Origin: Paracoccaceae bacterium
GTDB lineage: Bacteria; Pseudomonadota; Alphaproteobacteria; Rhodobacterales; Rhodobacteraceae
DNA length: 6,304 bases
Direction of reading: 5' to 3'
Assembly: GCA_030626365.1 (NCBI GenBank)
Contig: DAOUPC010000175.1
Coordinates: 1-6,304 of the forward strand
Within the stretch, counting starts at the first letter, position 1. Every line of letters begins with the position of its first letter. Under the pieces are notes generated by a model. That model saw nothing but the letters and a program-made list of their open reading frames with translations, was not told where the DNA came from and searched no databases. This document shows, one piece after another, positions 1-5,564 of the stretch. Position numbers and translations under genes: made by a program.

Positions 1-1751
1 GGGCGCATGGGCGAGCCGCCCGTGGGCCTGTTTCTGGATTCCTCGGGCGTGCATTTCGATGCCACCCCCCCCAGCGACCTTGAACAGCTTCTGACCACCG
101 CGCCGCTGGATGATACCGCACTGCTGGATCGCGCCCGCGATGCCATCACGCGCCTGCGTGAATCCCAGCTAAGCAAATACAGCGGTTTTGATCCGGCCAC
201 CCCCGTGCCGGAACCGGGTTATGTTCTGGTGGTTGACCAGACACGCGGCGATGCCTCGGTCACGGCCTCGGGCGGGGACCGGGCGGCGTTCCTTGAAATG
301 CTGGTGTTTGCACAAGAAGAACACCCCGGCACGCGGGTGATCATCAAGACCCACCCGGAAACCCACGCCGGGTTCAGGCCCGGTTATTACACGGATGACG
401 ACACCAGCGCGCGGGTCAGCCTGCTAAGCGATCCGGTCAGCCCCTGGACGTTGCTGGACGGGGCGGTGGGGGTCTATACCTATTCGTCGCAACTGGGATT
501 CGAGGCCATCCTTGCAGGGCACAAACCACGGGTCTTTGGCCAGCCGTTTTATGCCGGATGGGGCCTGAGCCACGATGAACGCCCAGTACCAAGACGTGAA
601 CGCCCCCTGACCCGCGCGCAACTGTTTGGTGGCGCGATGATCCTTTATCCCACCTGGTACGATCCCTTTCACGACCAACTGTGCGAATTGGAAACCGTGC
701 TGGATAATCTTGAGGCCAGCACGCGCGCCTGGCGTCAGGATCACCGTGGCTGGGTGGCCAGCGGAATGCGCCTGTGGAAACGCAAGCCATTGCAAAAGAT
801 GTTCGGCCAGCAGCGAAAGATGATTTTCACGGATGACCCGGCCCGCATCGCGGCCACGGACCGCAGGGCGATGGTCTGGGCCGGACATGCCGGGCCAGCG
901 AACCAAAGCGCCACGCGCATCGAGGACGGTTTTTTGCGCTCGCGCGGCCTTGGGGCTGAACTGGTGCCACCGCTGTCGCTGGTAAGCGATGATCTGGGTA
1001 TCTATTACGACCCGACCCGGCCCAGCCGTCTGGAACAGATGATTGGCGCGCGCACGCGCCTGACATCAGGCCAGCGCACCCGTGCCGAGCGGCTGATCAA
1101 GACGCTGATCAGTGCGCGCCTTAGCAAATACAATCTGGGCGGCGCGACCCCCGACCTTGCGCCGGGGCATCGGATTCTGGTGCCCGGGCAGGTCGAAGAT
1201 GACGCATCCATCCAAACCGGAACCGGCGCAATCAGGACTAACATGGACCTGCTGCGCGCCGCGCGTGACGCAAACCCAGACGCGGTGATCATCTATAAAC
1301 CCCACCCGGATGTAGAGGCCGGGTTGCGTGTTGGTCAGGTTGGCGACACGCAGGGACTGGCCAATCTGGTGGCCAGCCACGCCGACCCCGTGGCATTGCT
1401 GGAACAGGTGAACGAGGTCTGGACCATGACATCCCTGCTGGGGTTCGAGGCACTGTTGCGGGGGTGCAGGTCACCACGCTGGGCGTGCCGTTTTATGCCG
1501 GCTGGGGGCTGACCACCGATCTTGGGGCAATCCCCGAACGCCGTCAGGCCCGGCCTGACCTGATGGGGTTGGTACATGCCGCCCTTATTGATTATCCGCG
1601 TTACTTTGATCCGCTCACCAACCAGCCATGTCCTGTTGAGATCGCGGTTGAGCGGCTGATCCGGGGCCGGGTGCCGCATCCGGGCCTGGCCAACCGCAGC
1701 CTGTCCAAGGTGCAGGGGCTATTGTCCAGTTACGCGCATTTGTGGCGCTGA
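1..1751 (+). CDS. kpsC: KpsC-type capsule beta-Kdo glycosyltransferase, 5'-partial and frameshifted
   Basis: Family role: KpsC works at the cytoplasmic face of the inner membrane, extending the poly-Kdo linker on a lyso-phosphatidylglycerol anchor that carries group 2-type capsules; it has two tandem Kdo-transferase modules. Seen here: two internally homologous modules. Module 1 shows DSSGVHFDATPPSDLE near the left edge, THPE, LGFEAILAG and PFYAGWG (544-564). Module 2 starts at EDGFLR (922) and has LGIYYDPTRPSRLE, LSKY, YKPHPD, LGFEALLRG and PFYAGWG (1488-1508). The reading frame is open from base 1; the ATG at 7 is internal, because the preceding N-terminal part lies outside the window. About 583 residues are visible against roughly 670 for the family. 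The frame breaks after codon 1462; residues VQVTTLG to the TGA at 1749-1751 continue in the -1 frame. As read, translation stops at 1510-1512 and loses about 80 C-terminal residues. Family assignment is firm; whether the gene is functional is not known. Confidence 0.9.
1460..1464 (+). other. Frameshift site in kpsC (G5 run, one G missing)
   Basis: The run reads C, five G, T. Adding one G gives CGG GGG GTG, joining LGFEALLRG directly to VQVTTLGVPFYAGWG. The repaired segment is then 24 residues from LGFEA to AGWG, exactly the length of the matching segment in module 1 (LGFEAILAG to PFYAGWG at 544-564). This internal alignment places the lost base at this run. The cause may be a homopolymer sequencing error, a true mutation, phase variation, or -1 slippage on GGG, which would also restore the frame. 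Confidence 0.85.
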
Positions 1752-1779
1752 TCGCACCACCGGGTTAGCGGCCTTAAAC

Positions 1780-1796
1780 GCCTTGCTTCACAAGGC
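1780..1796 (+). terminator. Weak candidate kpsC terminator hairpin
   Basis: GCCTTG, a five-base CTTCA loop and CAAGGC form a perfect 6-bp stem 28 bases after the kpsC stop. The following bases (CATTCTGG) are not a T tract, so intrinsic termination would be inefficient. It may only be a transcript-stabilising hairpin or chance. Confidence 0.3.
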
Positions 1797-1806
1797 CATT
1801 CTGGCC

Positions 1807-1832
1807 CACCCTGCACTGGACACCCTGCACTG
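1807..1832 (+). repeat. Tandem 14-base repeat between kpsC and the antiporter
   Basis: CACCCTGCACTG occurs at 1807-1818 and again at 1821-1832, giving two units with a 14-base period (GA follows the first, AC the second). It lies in non-coding DNA about 100 bases upstream of the antiporter start. No function is evident; it could be a small duplication or paired protein-binding sites. Confidence 0.7.
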
Positions 1833-1840
1833 ACCTACAC

Positions 1841-1878
1841 ACTGGCCCGCGCCCAAAGCCAGATCGTCATGGGCCAGT
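1841..1878. repeat. Perfect 8-bp inverted repeat upstream of the antiporter
   Basis: ACTGGCCC at 1841-1848 is mirrored by GGGCCAGT at 1871-1878 with a 22-base spacer, 53 bases before the antiporter ATG. It is not followed by a T run, so it is not a typical terminator. It could be a leader hairpin or an operator. I see no convincing -35/-10 pair in 1752-1931, so the antiporter promoter remains unplaced; this gap otherwise holds nothing I can recognise. Confidence 0.5.
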
Positions 1879-1917
1879 CCAGGTGCCACGCACCACTGCC
1901 GACCTGAAACCGCCAAA

Positions 1918-1922
1918 AAGGA
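1918..1922 (+). promoter_or_regulatory. Ribosome binding site of kefC-like gene
   Basis: AAGGA within an A-rich stretch lies nine bases before the ATG at 1932. This spacing decides the start at 1932 over the TTG at 1923. Confidence 0.75.
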
Positions 1923-1931
1923 TTGCCCGCC

Positions 1932-3815
1932 ATGGAAACCTTTCTTTACCAGGCCCTGATCTATCTGGGTGCAGCGGTGATTGCGGTGCCAATTTCCGCG
2001 CGGTTGGGGCTGGGGTCGGTTCTGGGCTATCTGGCGGCGGGGGTGATCATCGGGCCGGTTCTGGGGCTGGTCGGGTCGGAAACCGCCCAACTTCAGCATG
2101 TGGCAGAATTTGGCGTGGTGATGATGCTGTTCCTGATCGGTCTTGAACTGGAACCGCGCGCACTTTGGGATATGCGTCACCGGCTGATCGGGCTGGGCGG
2201 GTTACAGATTGGGATCAGCACGCTGGCGCTGATGGCGGCAGCACTGGCCGCCGGGCACCCGTTAAGCGTATCACTGGCGGTCGGTTTGACGCTTGCCTTA
2301 AGTTCAACCGCGATTGTGTTGCAGACCCTGTCGGAAAAGGGGCTGATGCAAACCGGCGGCGGGCGGGCGACGTTCCAGGTGCTGCTGACGCAGGATATCG
2401 CGGTCATCCCGATCCTGGCGTTTCTGCCGCTGCTGGCCTTGCCGGCGGTTATGCAAATTTCCAATGATGGCTCAATCCAGCGCGCGGGCGAACACGCACA
2501 GGCCGCCGGGGGCAGCCAGACCATGTCGCTGGTCGAGGGGCTGCCGGGCTGGGGTGTGACGCTGGTCACCATTGCGGCGGTGGCGACTGTGGTGCTGGCC
2601 GGTATCTATCTGACCCGCCCGCTGTTCCGGTTCATCCATGCGACCAACCTGCGCGAGATGTATACCGCGCTGGCACTAGCCATCGTGGTGGGCATCTCGT
2701 TCCTGATGACGCTGGTCGGTCTGTCCCCGGCGCTGGGGGCGTTTCTGGCCGGGGTGGTTCTGGCCAACAGTGAATTTCGCCATGAACTGGAAAGCGATAT
2801 TTTGCCGTTCAAGGGCCTGCTGCTGGGGTTGTTTTTCATCACCGTGGGGGCCGGGATCAATTATCGTGCATTTTTTGCCGACCCTCTGGACCTGATCGGG
2901 CTGGCGTTGCTGGTCATTCTGGCCAAGGGGCTGGTGTTGTATTTCGTGGGGCGTGCGTTTCAGCTCAAGGGGCGGGCGCGGTGGCTGTTCACGCTGGGGC
3001 TGGCGCAAGCGGGGGAATTTGGTTTCGTGCTGCTGGCGTTTTCGGTCAAGCAACATGTGATACCCGAACCGCTGGCGCAAAAGCTGTTGCTGATCATTGC
3101 GCTGACGATGATGATCACCCCGCTGTTGTTCATCCTTTATGATATCGTGTCGCGCAACATGCGGGACCGCACACCGCAAGCCGAGGCCGATGTGATCGAC
3201 ACGCAAGGCATGGTCATCATCGCCGGCATTGGCCGGTTTGGGCAGATCGTTAACCGACTGGTACGGGCCAGCGGGTATCAGACCGTTGTGCTGGATAACG
3301 ACATGGAAACGATCCAGCTGATGCGCCGGTTCGGGGTAAAGGGATTTCTGGGCGACCCCACCCGCCCCGAGTTGCTGAAGGCTGCCGGGCTGGGCCAGGC
3401 AAAGGTGTTGGTGGCCGCGATGGACAACCCCGACAACGTGACCAAACTGGTCGCCTATGCGCGCCGACAGCGGCCTGACCTGCACATCATTGCCCGTGCG
3501 CGCGACCGCAACCATGTGTTTGAACTGTATCGCGCAGGTGCCGATGACATTGTCCGCGAAATGTTCGACGCCAGCCTGCGGGCCGGTCGCTATGTGCTGG
3601 AAAACGTCGGCCTGAGCGAATTTGAGGCCGCCGGTGCCGAGCAGACCTTTTATGCCCATGACCGCGAGACCCTCAAGGAACTGGCCGAAGTGTGGGACCC
3701 CAGCCTGCCAGCCAGCGAAAATGCCGCCTATATCGCCCGGTCACGCGCATTGGAAAAAGAGCTTGAGGCGGCGCTGCTTGGCCTGTCCGAGGAAAAGATC
3801 AGAAAAAACGACTGA
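1932..3815 (+). CDS. kefC: KefC-like CPA2 family potassium/proton antiporter
   Basis: An inner-membrane cation/proton antiporter of 627 residues, close to E. coli KefC length (about 620). Residues about 4-405 are a hydrophobic Na/H-exchanger domain with a dozen or so membrane segments. Family motifs are visible: LFLIGLELEPRALW (66-79), LALSSTAIVLQTLSEKG (121-137), QDIAVIP (154-160), GAFLAGVVLANSEFRHE (269-285) and LAQAGEFGFVLL (357-368). The stretch HELESDILPFKG (284-295) closely matches the regulatory loop HALESDIEPFKG of KefC, hence that symbol rather than kefB; the two cannot be separated rigorously here. A cytoplasmic RCK/TrkA-N domain follows at about 427-545, with the nucleotide-binding GIGRFG at 432-437 and an acidic residue (LDND) at the end of the next strand. 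The ATG at 1932 is preferred because AAGGA at 1918-1922 sits nine bases upstream; the in-frame TTG at 1923 directly abuts that site. No KefF/KefG-type oxidoreductase gene adjoins it within this window. Glutathione gating and K+ specificity are family inference. Confidence 0.93.
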   Translation: METFLYQALIYLGAAVIAVPISARLGLGSVLGYLAAGVIIGPVLGLVGSETAQLQHVAEFGVVMMLFLIGLELEPRALWDMRHRLIGLGGLQIGISTLALMAAALAAGHPLSVSLAVGLTLALSSTAIVLQTLSEKGLMQTGGGRATFQVLLTQDIAVIPILAFLPLLALPAVMQISNDGSIQRAGEHAQAAGGSQTMSLVEGLPGWGVTLVTIAAVATVVLAGIYLTRPLFRFIHATNLREMYTALALAIVVGISFLMTLVGLSPALGAFLAGVVLANSEFRHELESDILPFKGLLLGLFFITVGAGINYRAFFADPLDLIGLALLVILAKGLVLYFVGRAFQLKGRARWLFTLGLAQAGEFGFVLLAFSVKQHVIPEPLAQKLLLIIALTMMITPLLFILYDIVSRNMRDRTPQAEADVIDTQGMVIIAGIGRFGQIVNRLVRASGYQTVVLDNDMETIQLMRRFGVKGFLGDPTRPELLKAAGLGQAKVLVAAMDNPDNVTKLVAYARRQRPDLHIIARARDRNHVFELYRAGADDIVREMFDASLRAGRYVLENVGLSEFEAAGAEQTFYAHDRETLKELAEVWDPSLPASENAAYIARSRALEKELEAALLGLSEEKIRKND

Positions 3816-3856
3816 CCGGACCGGCCACACAGGGCCACACACACACGGGGCAACAA

Positions 3857-3884
3857 AAAGGCCGCACATGACTGCACGGCCTTT
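3857..3884. terminator. Bidirectional terminator between convergent kefC-like gene and carD
   Basis: AAAGGCCG (3857-3864) and CGGCCTTT (3877-3884) make a perfect 8-bp stem with a 12-base loop. It starts 41 bases after the antiporter stop and 20 bases beyond the carD stop. Leftward transcripts from carD end in CCTTTTTGTTG, a good T tract. Rightward transcripts from the antiporter read CCTTTAAATTATGG, a weaker one. The hairpin fits a shared terminator for two converging genes, stronger for carD. Confidence 0.85.
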
Positions 3885-3904
3885 AAATTATGGTTTTGGG
3901 CAGA

Positions 3905-4438
3905 TCAGGCCGCTGCGGGGGCTGGCGCGGGCGGCTTGCGCAACATCAAAACATCACCAATCTGTTTGGCGGCCCCAACTTCGTCACCACCGGCCACGGC
4001 GGCCACTTCGCGGGTCAGACGTTCAAGGGCGGCCTCGTAAAGCTGACGCTCGGAATAGCTCTGTTCGCGCTGATCATCGGTGCGGTGCAGGTCACGCACC
4101 ACTTCGGCAATGGCGATCAGATCGCCCGAGTTGATCTTTTGTTCGTATTCCTGCGCCCGGCGCGACCACATGGCGCGTTTCACCCGGGCCTTGCCCTTGA
4201 GCGTATGCAGCGCCCTGTTGATCACATCCGGAGAACTAAGCGAGCGCATGCCAATTTCAATGGCCTTGTTGGTCGGCACCCGCAGGGTCATCTTGTCCTT
4301 TTCAAAGGAAACCACGAACAGTTCGAGCTTGAAACCCGCCACTTCCTGCTCTTCAACGGAAATGATCTTGCCCACGCCATGCGCCGGGTAGACCACAAAA
4401 TCATTGGGGCGGAAATCGAGCTTTTTCGATCGGGTCAT
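3905..4438 (-). CDS. carD: CarD/CdnL-family RNA polymerase-binding transcription regulator
   Basis: A 177-residue protein that, by family, binds the RNA polymerase beta subunit and stabilises the open promoter complex, acting globally, including at ribosomal RNA promoters; it is essential or important in several alphaproteobacteria. Residues about 9-65 form the Tudor-like polymerase-interaction domain (FRPNDFVVYPAHGVGKI; KDKMTLRVPTNKA). Residues about 68-165 are the helical DNA-binding domain, with the conserved tryptophan in AMWSRR at position 91, the residue that wedges into the upstream edge of the promoter bubble in homologues. The C-terminal tail is Pro/Ala-rich (PPAPAPAAA). The ATG at 4438-4436 has AAGGA on the minus strand (4452-4448) nine bases upstream. 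The gene converges on the kefC-like gene across a shared terminator and sits downstream of fdxA after a 327-base gap, so it probably has its own promoter. TRCF helicase, the other family sharing this domain, is excluded by length. Confidence 0.95.
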   Translation of the reverse strand: MTRSKKLDFRPNDFVVYPAHGVGKIISVEEQEVAGFKLELFVVSFEKDKMTLRVPTNKAIEIGMRSLSSPDVINRALHTLKGKARVKRAMWSRRAQEYEQKINSGDLIAIAEVVRDLHRTDDQREQSYSERQLYEAALERLTREVAAVAGGDEVGAAKQIGDVLMLRKPPAPAPAAA

Positions 4439-4447
4439 TCAGGTCGT

Positions 4448-4452
4448 TCCTT
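4448..4452 (-). promoter_or_regulatory. Ribosome binding site of carD
   Basis: On the minus strand AAGGA precedes the ATG (4438-4436) by nine bases, a good Shine-Dalgarno match that supports this start. Confidence 0.75.
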
Positions 4453-4502
4453 GTTTAGCGTCCGGTCCCCGGTCATGGCAGATGACAAAAACACAGCGGC
4501 GG

Positions 4503-4512
4503 GGCATATGCC
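4503..4512. repeat. 10-bp palindrome GGCATATGCC in the carD leader
   Basis: A perfect palindrome about 65 bases upstream of the carD start. It may be a binding site for a dimeric regulator or simple chance; nothing in the window identifies a cognate protein. Confidence 0.35.
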
Positions 4513-4534
4513 ATGTCCCGTTTAACTATGTTCT

Positions 4535-4565
4535 GTCACGCAAAAACCATCCCATGGAGCGTGAC
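4535..4565 (-). promoter_or_regulatory. Nested hairpin in the carD leader
   Basis: GTCACGC (4535-4541) is mirrored by GCGTGAC (4559-4565). Inside, CCAT (4547-4550) pairs with ATGG (4554-4557) around a three-base loop. In the carD transcript this gives a 7-bp stem, an asymmetric internal loop (one base against five U) and a 4-bp stem with a GGG loop, about 97 bases before the start codon and downstream of the candidate promoter. It is not at a termination position for either gene. It could be a structured 5' leader or a DNA operator with seven-base half-sites. Confidence 0.45.
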
Positions 4566-4606
4566 CAATGGGGCGTGTCCGGTCGTCAGTATCATCAGTG
4601 GGGGCA

Positions 4607-4635
4607 ACCATAGCACAAAAAACACCCCCAAGAAA
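4607..4635 (-). promoter_or_regulatory. Candidate carD promoter (extended -10)
   Basis: The minus strand reads TG C TATGGT, an extended -10 with hexamer TATGGT at 4612-4607, including the conserved final T. Seventeen bases upstream lies TTTCTT (4635-4630), a poor -35. Transcription would begin near 4600, leaving a leader of about 160 bases. From memory, carD of Rhodobacter sphaeroides represses its own promoter; whether that holds here cannot be told. No other pair in this gap looked better. Confidence 0.4.
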
Positions 4636-4638
4636 GTG

Positions 4639-4657
4639 GGCCGAGGGAAAATCGGCC
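4639..4657 (-). terminator. Candidate distal fdxA terminator or insulator hairpin
   Basis: GGCCGA and TCGGCC form a 6-bp stem around a seven-base loop, extendable by a wobble and one more pair on the plus strand. In the leftward transcript the stem is followed by CACTTTCTT, a moderate U-rich run. It lies about 110 bases past the fdxA stop and immediately upstream of the proposed carD -35, so it may separate fdxA read-through from carD. Confidence 0.4.
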
Positions 4658-4716
4658 TAAACAAGTGCAGGATCAGGGGCTTGGGTTGCAAAAACACATA
4701 CGAAATGCGGAATATC

Positions 4717-4733
4717 TCGCCCGCAACGGGCGA
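4717..4733 (-). terminator. Hairpin just downstream of fdxA
   Basis: TCGCCCG, loop CAA, CGGGCGA: a perfect 7-bp GC-rich stem with a tight loop, 32 bases past the fdxA stop. In the leftward transcript it is followed by GATATTCCGCATTT, which lacks a clean T tract. It may be an imperfect terminator or a 3' stabilising structure. A second small stem, GGCGG/CCGCC at 4760-4774, overlaps the fdxA stop codon. Confidence 0.5.
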
Positions 4734-4765
4734 ATCACCTTGATTGGGGTCAGCCGCTTGGCGGA

Positions 4766-5104
4766 CTAGCCGCCGGTGCCGGGCGCTTCGGAAAAGTACT
4801 TTTCCAGCTTGCCGGATTCGCCGTCCCGATCTTCGGCGTCGGGCAGTTGGTCTTTCTTGGTGATGATGACCGGCCACTTTTCCGAATACTTGCGGTTGAA
4901 TTCAACCCATTTGTCTGTTTCCGGCTCGGTATCGGGGCGGATCGCGTCGGCGGGGCATTCCGGTTCGCAAACGCCACAATCAATGCATTCGTCCGGGTGG
5001 ATCACCAACATGTTCTCGCCTTCGTAAAAGCAATCCACCGGGCATACTTCGACGCAATCGGTGTATTTGCAGGCAATGCAACTGTCGTTGACAATATAGG
5101 TCAT
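4766..5104 (-). CDS. fdxA: 7Fe ferredoxin FdxA ([3Fe-4S][4Fe-4S])
   Basis: A 112-residue cytoplasmic electron carrier of the Azotobacter ferredoxin I type. Cysteines lie at 9, 12, 17, 21, 25, 40, 43, 46 and 50. By comparison with that family, Cys9, 17 and 50 hold the [3Fe-4S] cluster and Cys21, 40, 43 and 46 the [4Fe-4S] cluster; Cys12 and Cys25 match the two free cysteines of the prototype. The N-terminus TYIVNDSCIACKYTDCVEVCP, the CPVDCFYEG segment and the tail (KWVEFNRKYSEKWPVIT-like, acidic linker, FSEAPGTGG) are typical, and the length is normal. The ATG at 5104-5102 is the only start that keeps the conserved N-terminus; its ribosome site (GAAAG, seven bases upstream) is weak. It lies 68 bases downstream of the S4 gene on the same strand. 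The physiological redox partner is unknown. Confidence 0.96.
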   Translation of the reverse strand: MTYIVNDSCIACKYTDCVEVCPVDCFYEGENMLVIHPDECIDCGVCEPECPADAIRPDTEPETDKWVEFNRKYSEKWPVIITKKDQLPDAEDRDGESGKLEKYFSEAPGTGG

Positions 5105-5124
5105 GGCGCGGCTTTCTGTTTCAC

Positions 5125-5151
5125 CTGAACTTGGCGCACTAGCTAGTTCAG
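5125..5151. repeat. Inverted repeat and nested palindrome in the fdxA upstream region
   Basis: CTGAACT (5125-5131) is mirrored by AGTTCAG (5145-5151) across 13 bases, and a perfect 10-bp palindrome ACTAGCTAGT (5138-5147) overlaps the right arm. This AT-richer symmetric block takes up much of the 68-base gap between the S4 gene and fdxA and ends 20 bases before the fdxA start. There is no T tract after it, so it is more like an operator or leader structure than a terminator. Confidence 0.5.
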
Positions 5152-5168
5152 CGCGCGCGGTTCTTCAA
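5140..5168 (-). promoter_or_regulatory. Weak candidate fdxA promoter
   Basis: The minus strand has TTGAAG (5168-5163, four of six to the consensus -35), a 17-base spacer, then TAGCTA (5145-5140), a poor -10 lacking the final T. In alphaproteobacteria CarD assists promoters lacking that T, so CarD dependence is conceivable, but this is speculation from a weak match. fdxA may equally be transcribed from upstream genes. Confidence 0.22.
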
Positions 5169-5172
5169 GACA

Positions 5173-5559
5173 TCATTCGGGGTCGTGACGCCGCATCCGA
5201 ATCAGCGCCCGGCGCTGGTGCTTGTCGGGGCGTCCCCTGCCCTCAAACCGGGGGTTGGCCGGCGGGGCAGCTTCCGGGGGGGGCTTTTTTTCGGTCATGT
5301 CGTGATAAAGCGTCTGTGCCTCGACTGCCGGGCCGCGCCGCTCACCCAGCGCGATGATCTCGACAACCCGGACATCATGGGCCTGAACAAAGGTCAGCAC
5401 GTCACCGGGGCCGACACCATGCGCCGGCTTGCCCGCCCGATTTCCGTTGACCCGCACATGGCCGGAACTGACCTGTTTGGCGGCCAGGCCGCGGGTCTTG
5501 AAGAACCGCGCCTGCCACAGCCATTTGTCGAGGCGGAGTTTGGGCGCGGCCCCGTTCAT
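5173..5559 (-). CDS. hslR: S4-domain RNA-binding protein, Hsp15-like
   Basis: A 128-residue protein close in size to E. coli Hsp15 (133), which binds free 50S subunits carrying stalled nascent chains and helps recycle them. The S4 domain spans about residues 8-68: LRLDKWLWQARFFKTR (8-23) is the family signature, followed by GLAAKQVSSGHVRVNG and a GPGDVLTF strand. The C-terminal 40 residues are proline-rich, then strongly basic (GRGRPDKHQRRALIRMRRH), fitting RNA contact. The ATG at 5559-5557 falls five bases after the stop of the upstream helicase gene, so translation is probably coupled; AAGGA in the helicase coding end lies about 15 bases before it, rather distant. Family membership is firm; the precise ribosome-rescue role is inferred from E. 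coli. Confidence 0.88.
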   Translation of the reverse strand: MNGAAPKLRLDKWLWQARFFKTRGLAAKQVSSGHVRVNGNRAGKPAHGVGPGDVLTFVQAHDVRVVEIIALGERRGPAVEAQTLYHDMTEKKPPPEAAPPANPRFEGRGRPDKHQRRALIRMRRHDPE

Positions 5560-5564
5560 TGACG

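Noticed and set aside
7..9. ATG at 7 as the true kpsC start
   Set aside because: The frame is open to base 1 and the family has about 90 more residues upstream, including the module 1 counterpart of EDGFLRS.
424..906. Minus-strand open frame of 160 codons
   Set aside because: Antisense to kpsC module 1 with no recognisable domain.
1464..1751. Separate small gene starting with GTG at 1464
   Set aside because: Its protein is the exact continuation of KpsC module 2; no ribosome site is present. It is the second half of a frameshifted gene.
1923..1931. TTG at 1923 as the antiporter start
   Set aside because: It directly follows AAGGA with no spacing; the ATG at 1932 has nine-base spacing and gives the usual family N-terminus.
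2676..3659. Long minus-strand open frame of 327 codons
   Set aside because: Lies entirely antisense to the well-supported antiporter; His/Gln-rich low-complexity composition typical of the reverse of a GC-rich coding frame.
3890..4525. Plus-strand open frame of 211 codons
   Set aside because: Mirror of carD, whose CarD/CdnL motifs, ribosome site and terminator are all present on the minus strand.
4439..4765. Possible tRNA or known riboswitch in the carD-fdxA gap
   Set aside because: No cloverleaf arms or recognised aptamer core could be found by eye; only simple hairpins.
4536..4877. Minus-strand 113-codon frame spanning the fdxA 3' end and the gap before carD, with a hydrophobic C-terminal stretch
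   Set aside because: Its first half is the wrong frame of fdxA and the hydrophobic part comes from T-rich non-coding sequence; no good ribosome site seen.
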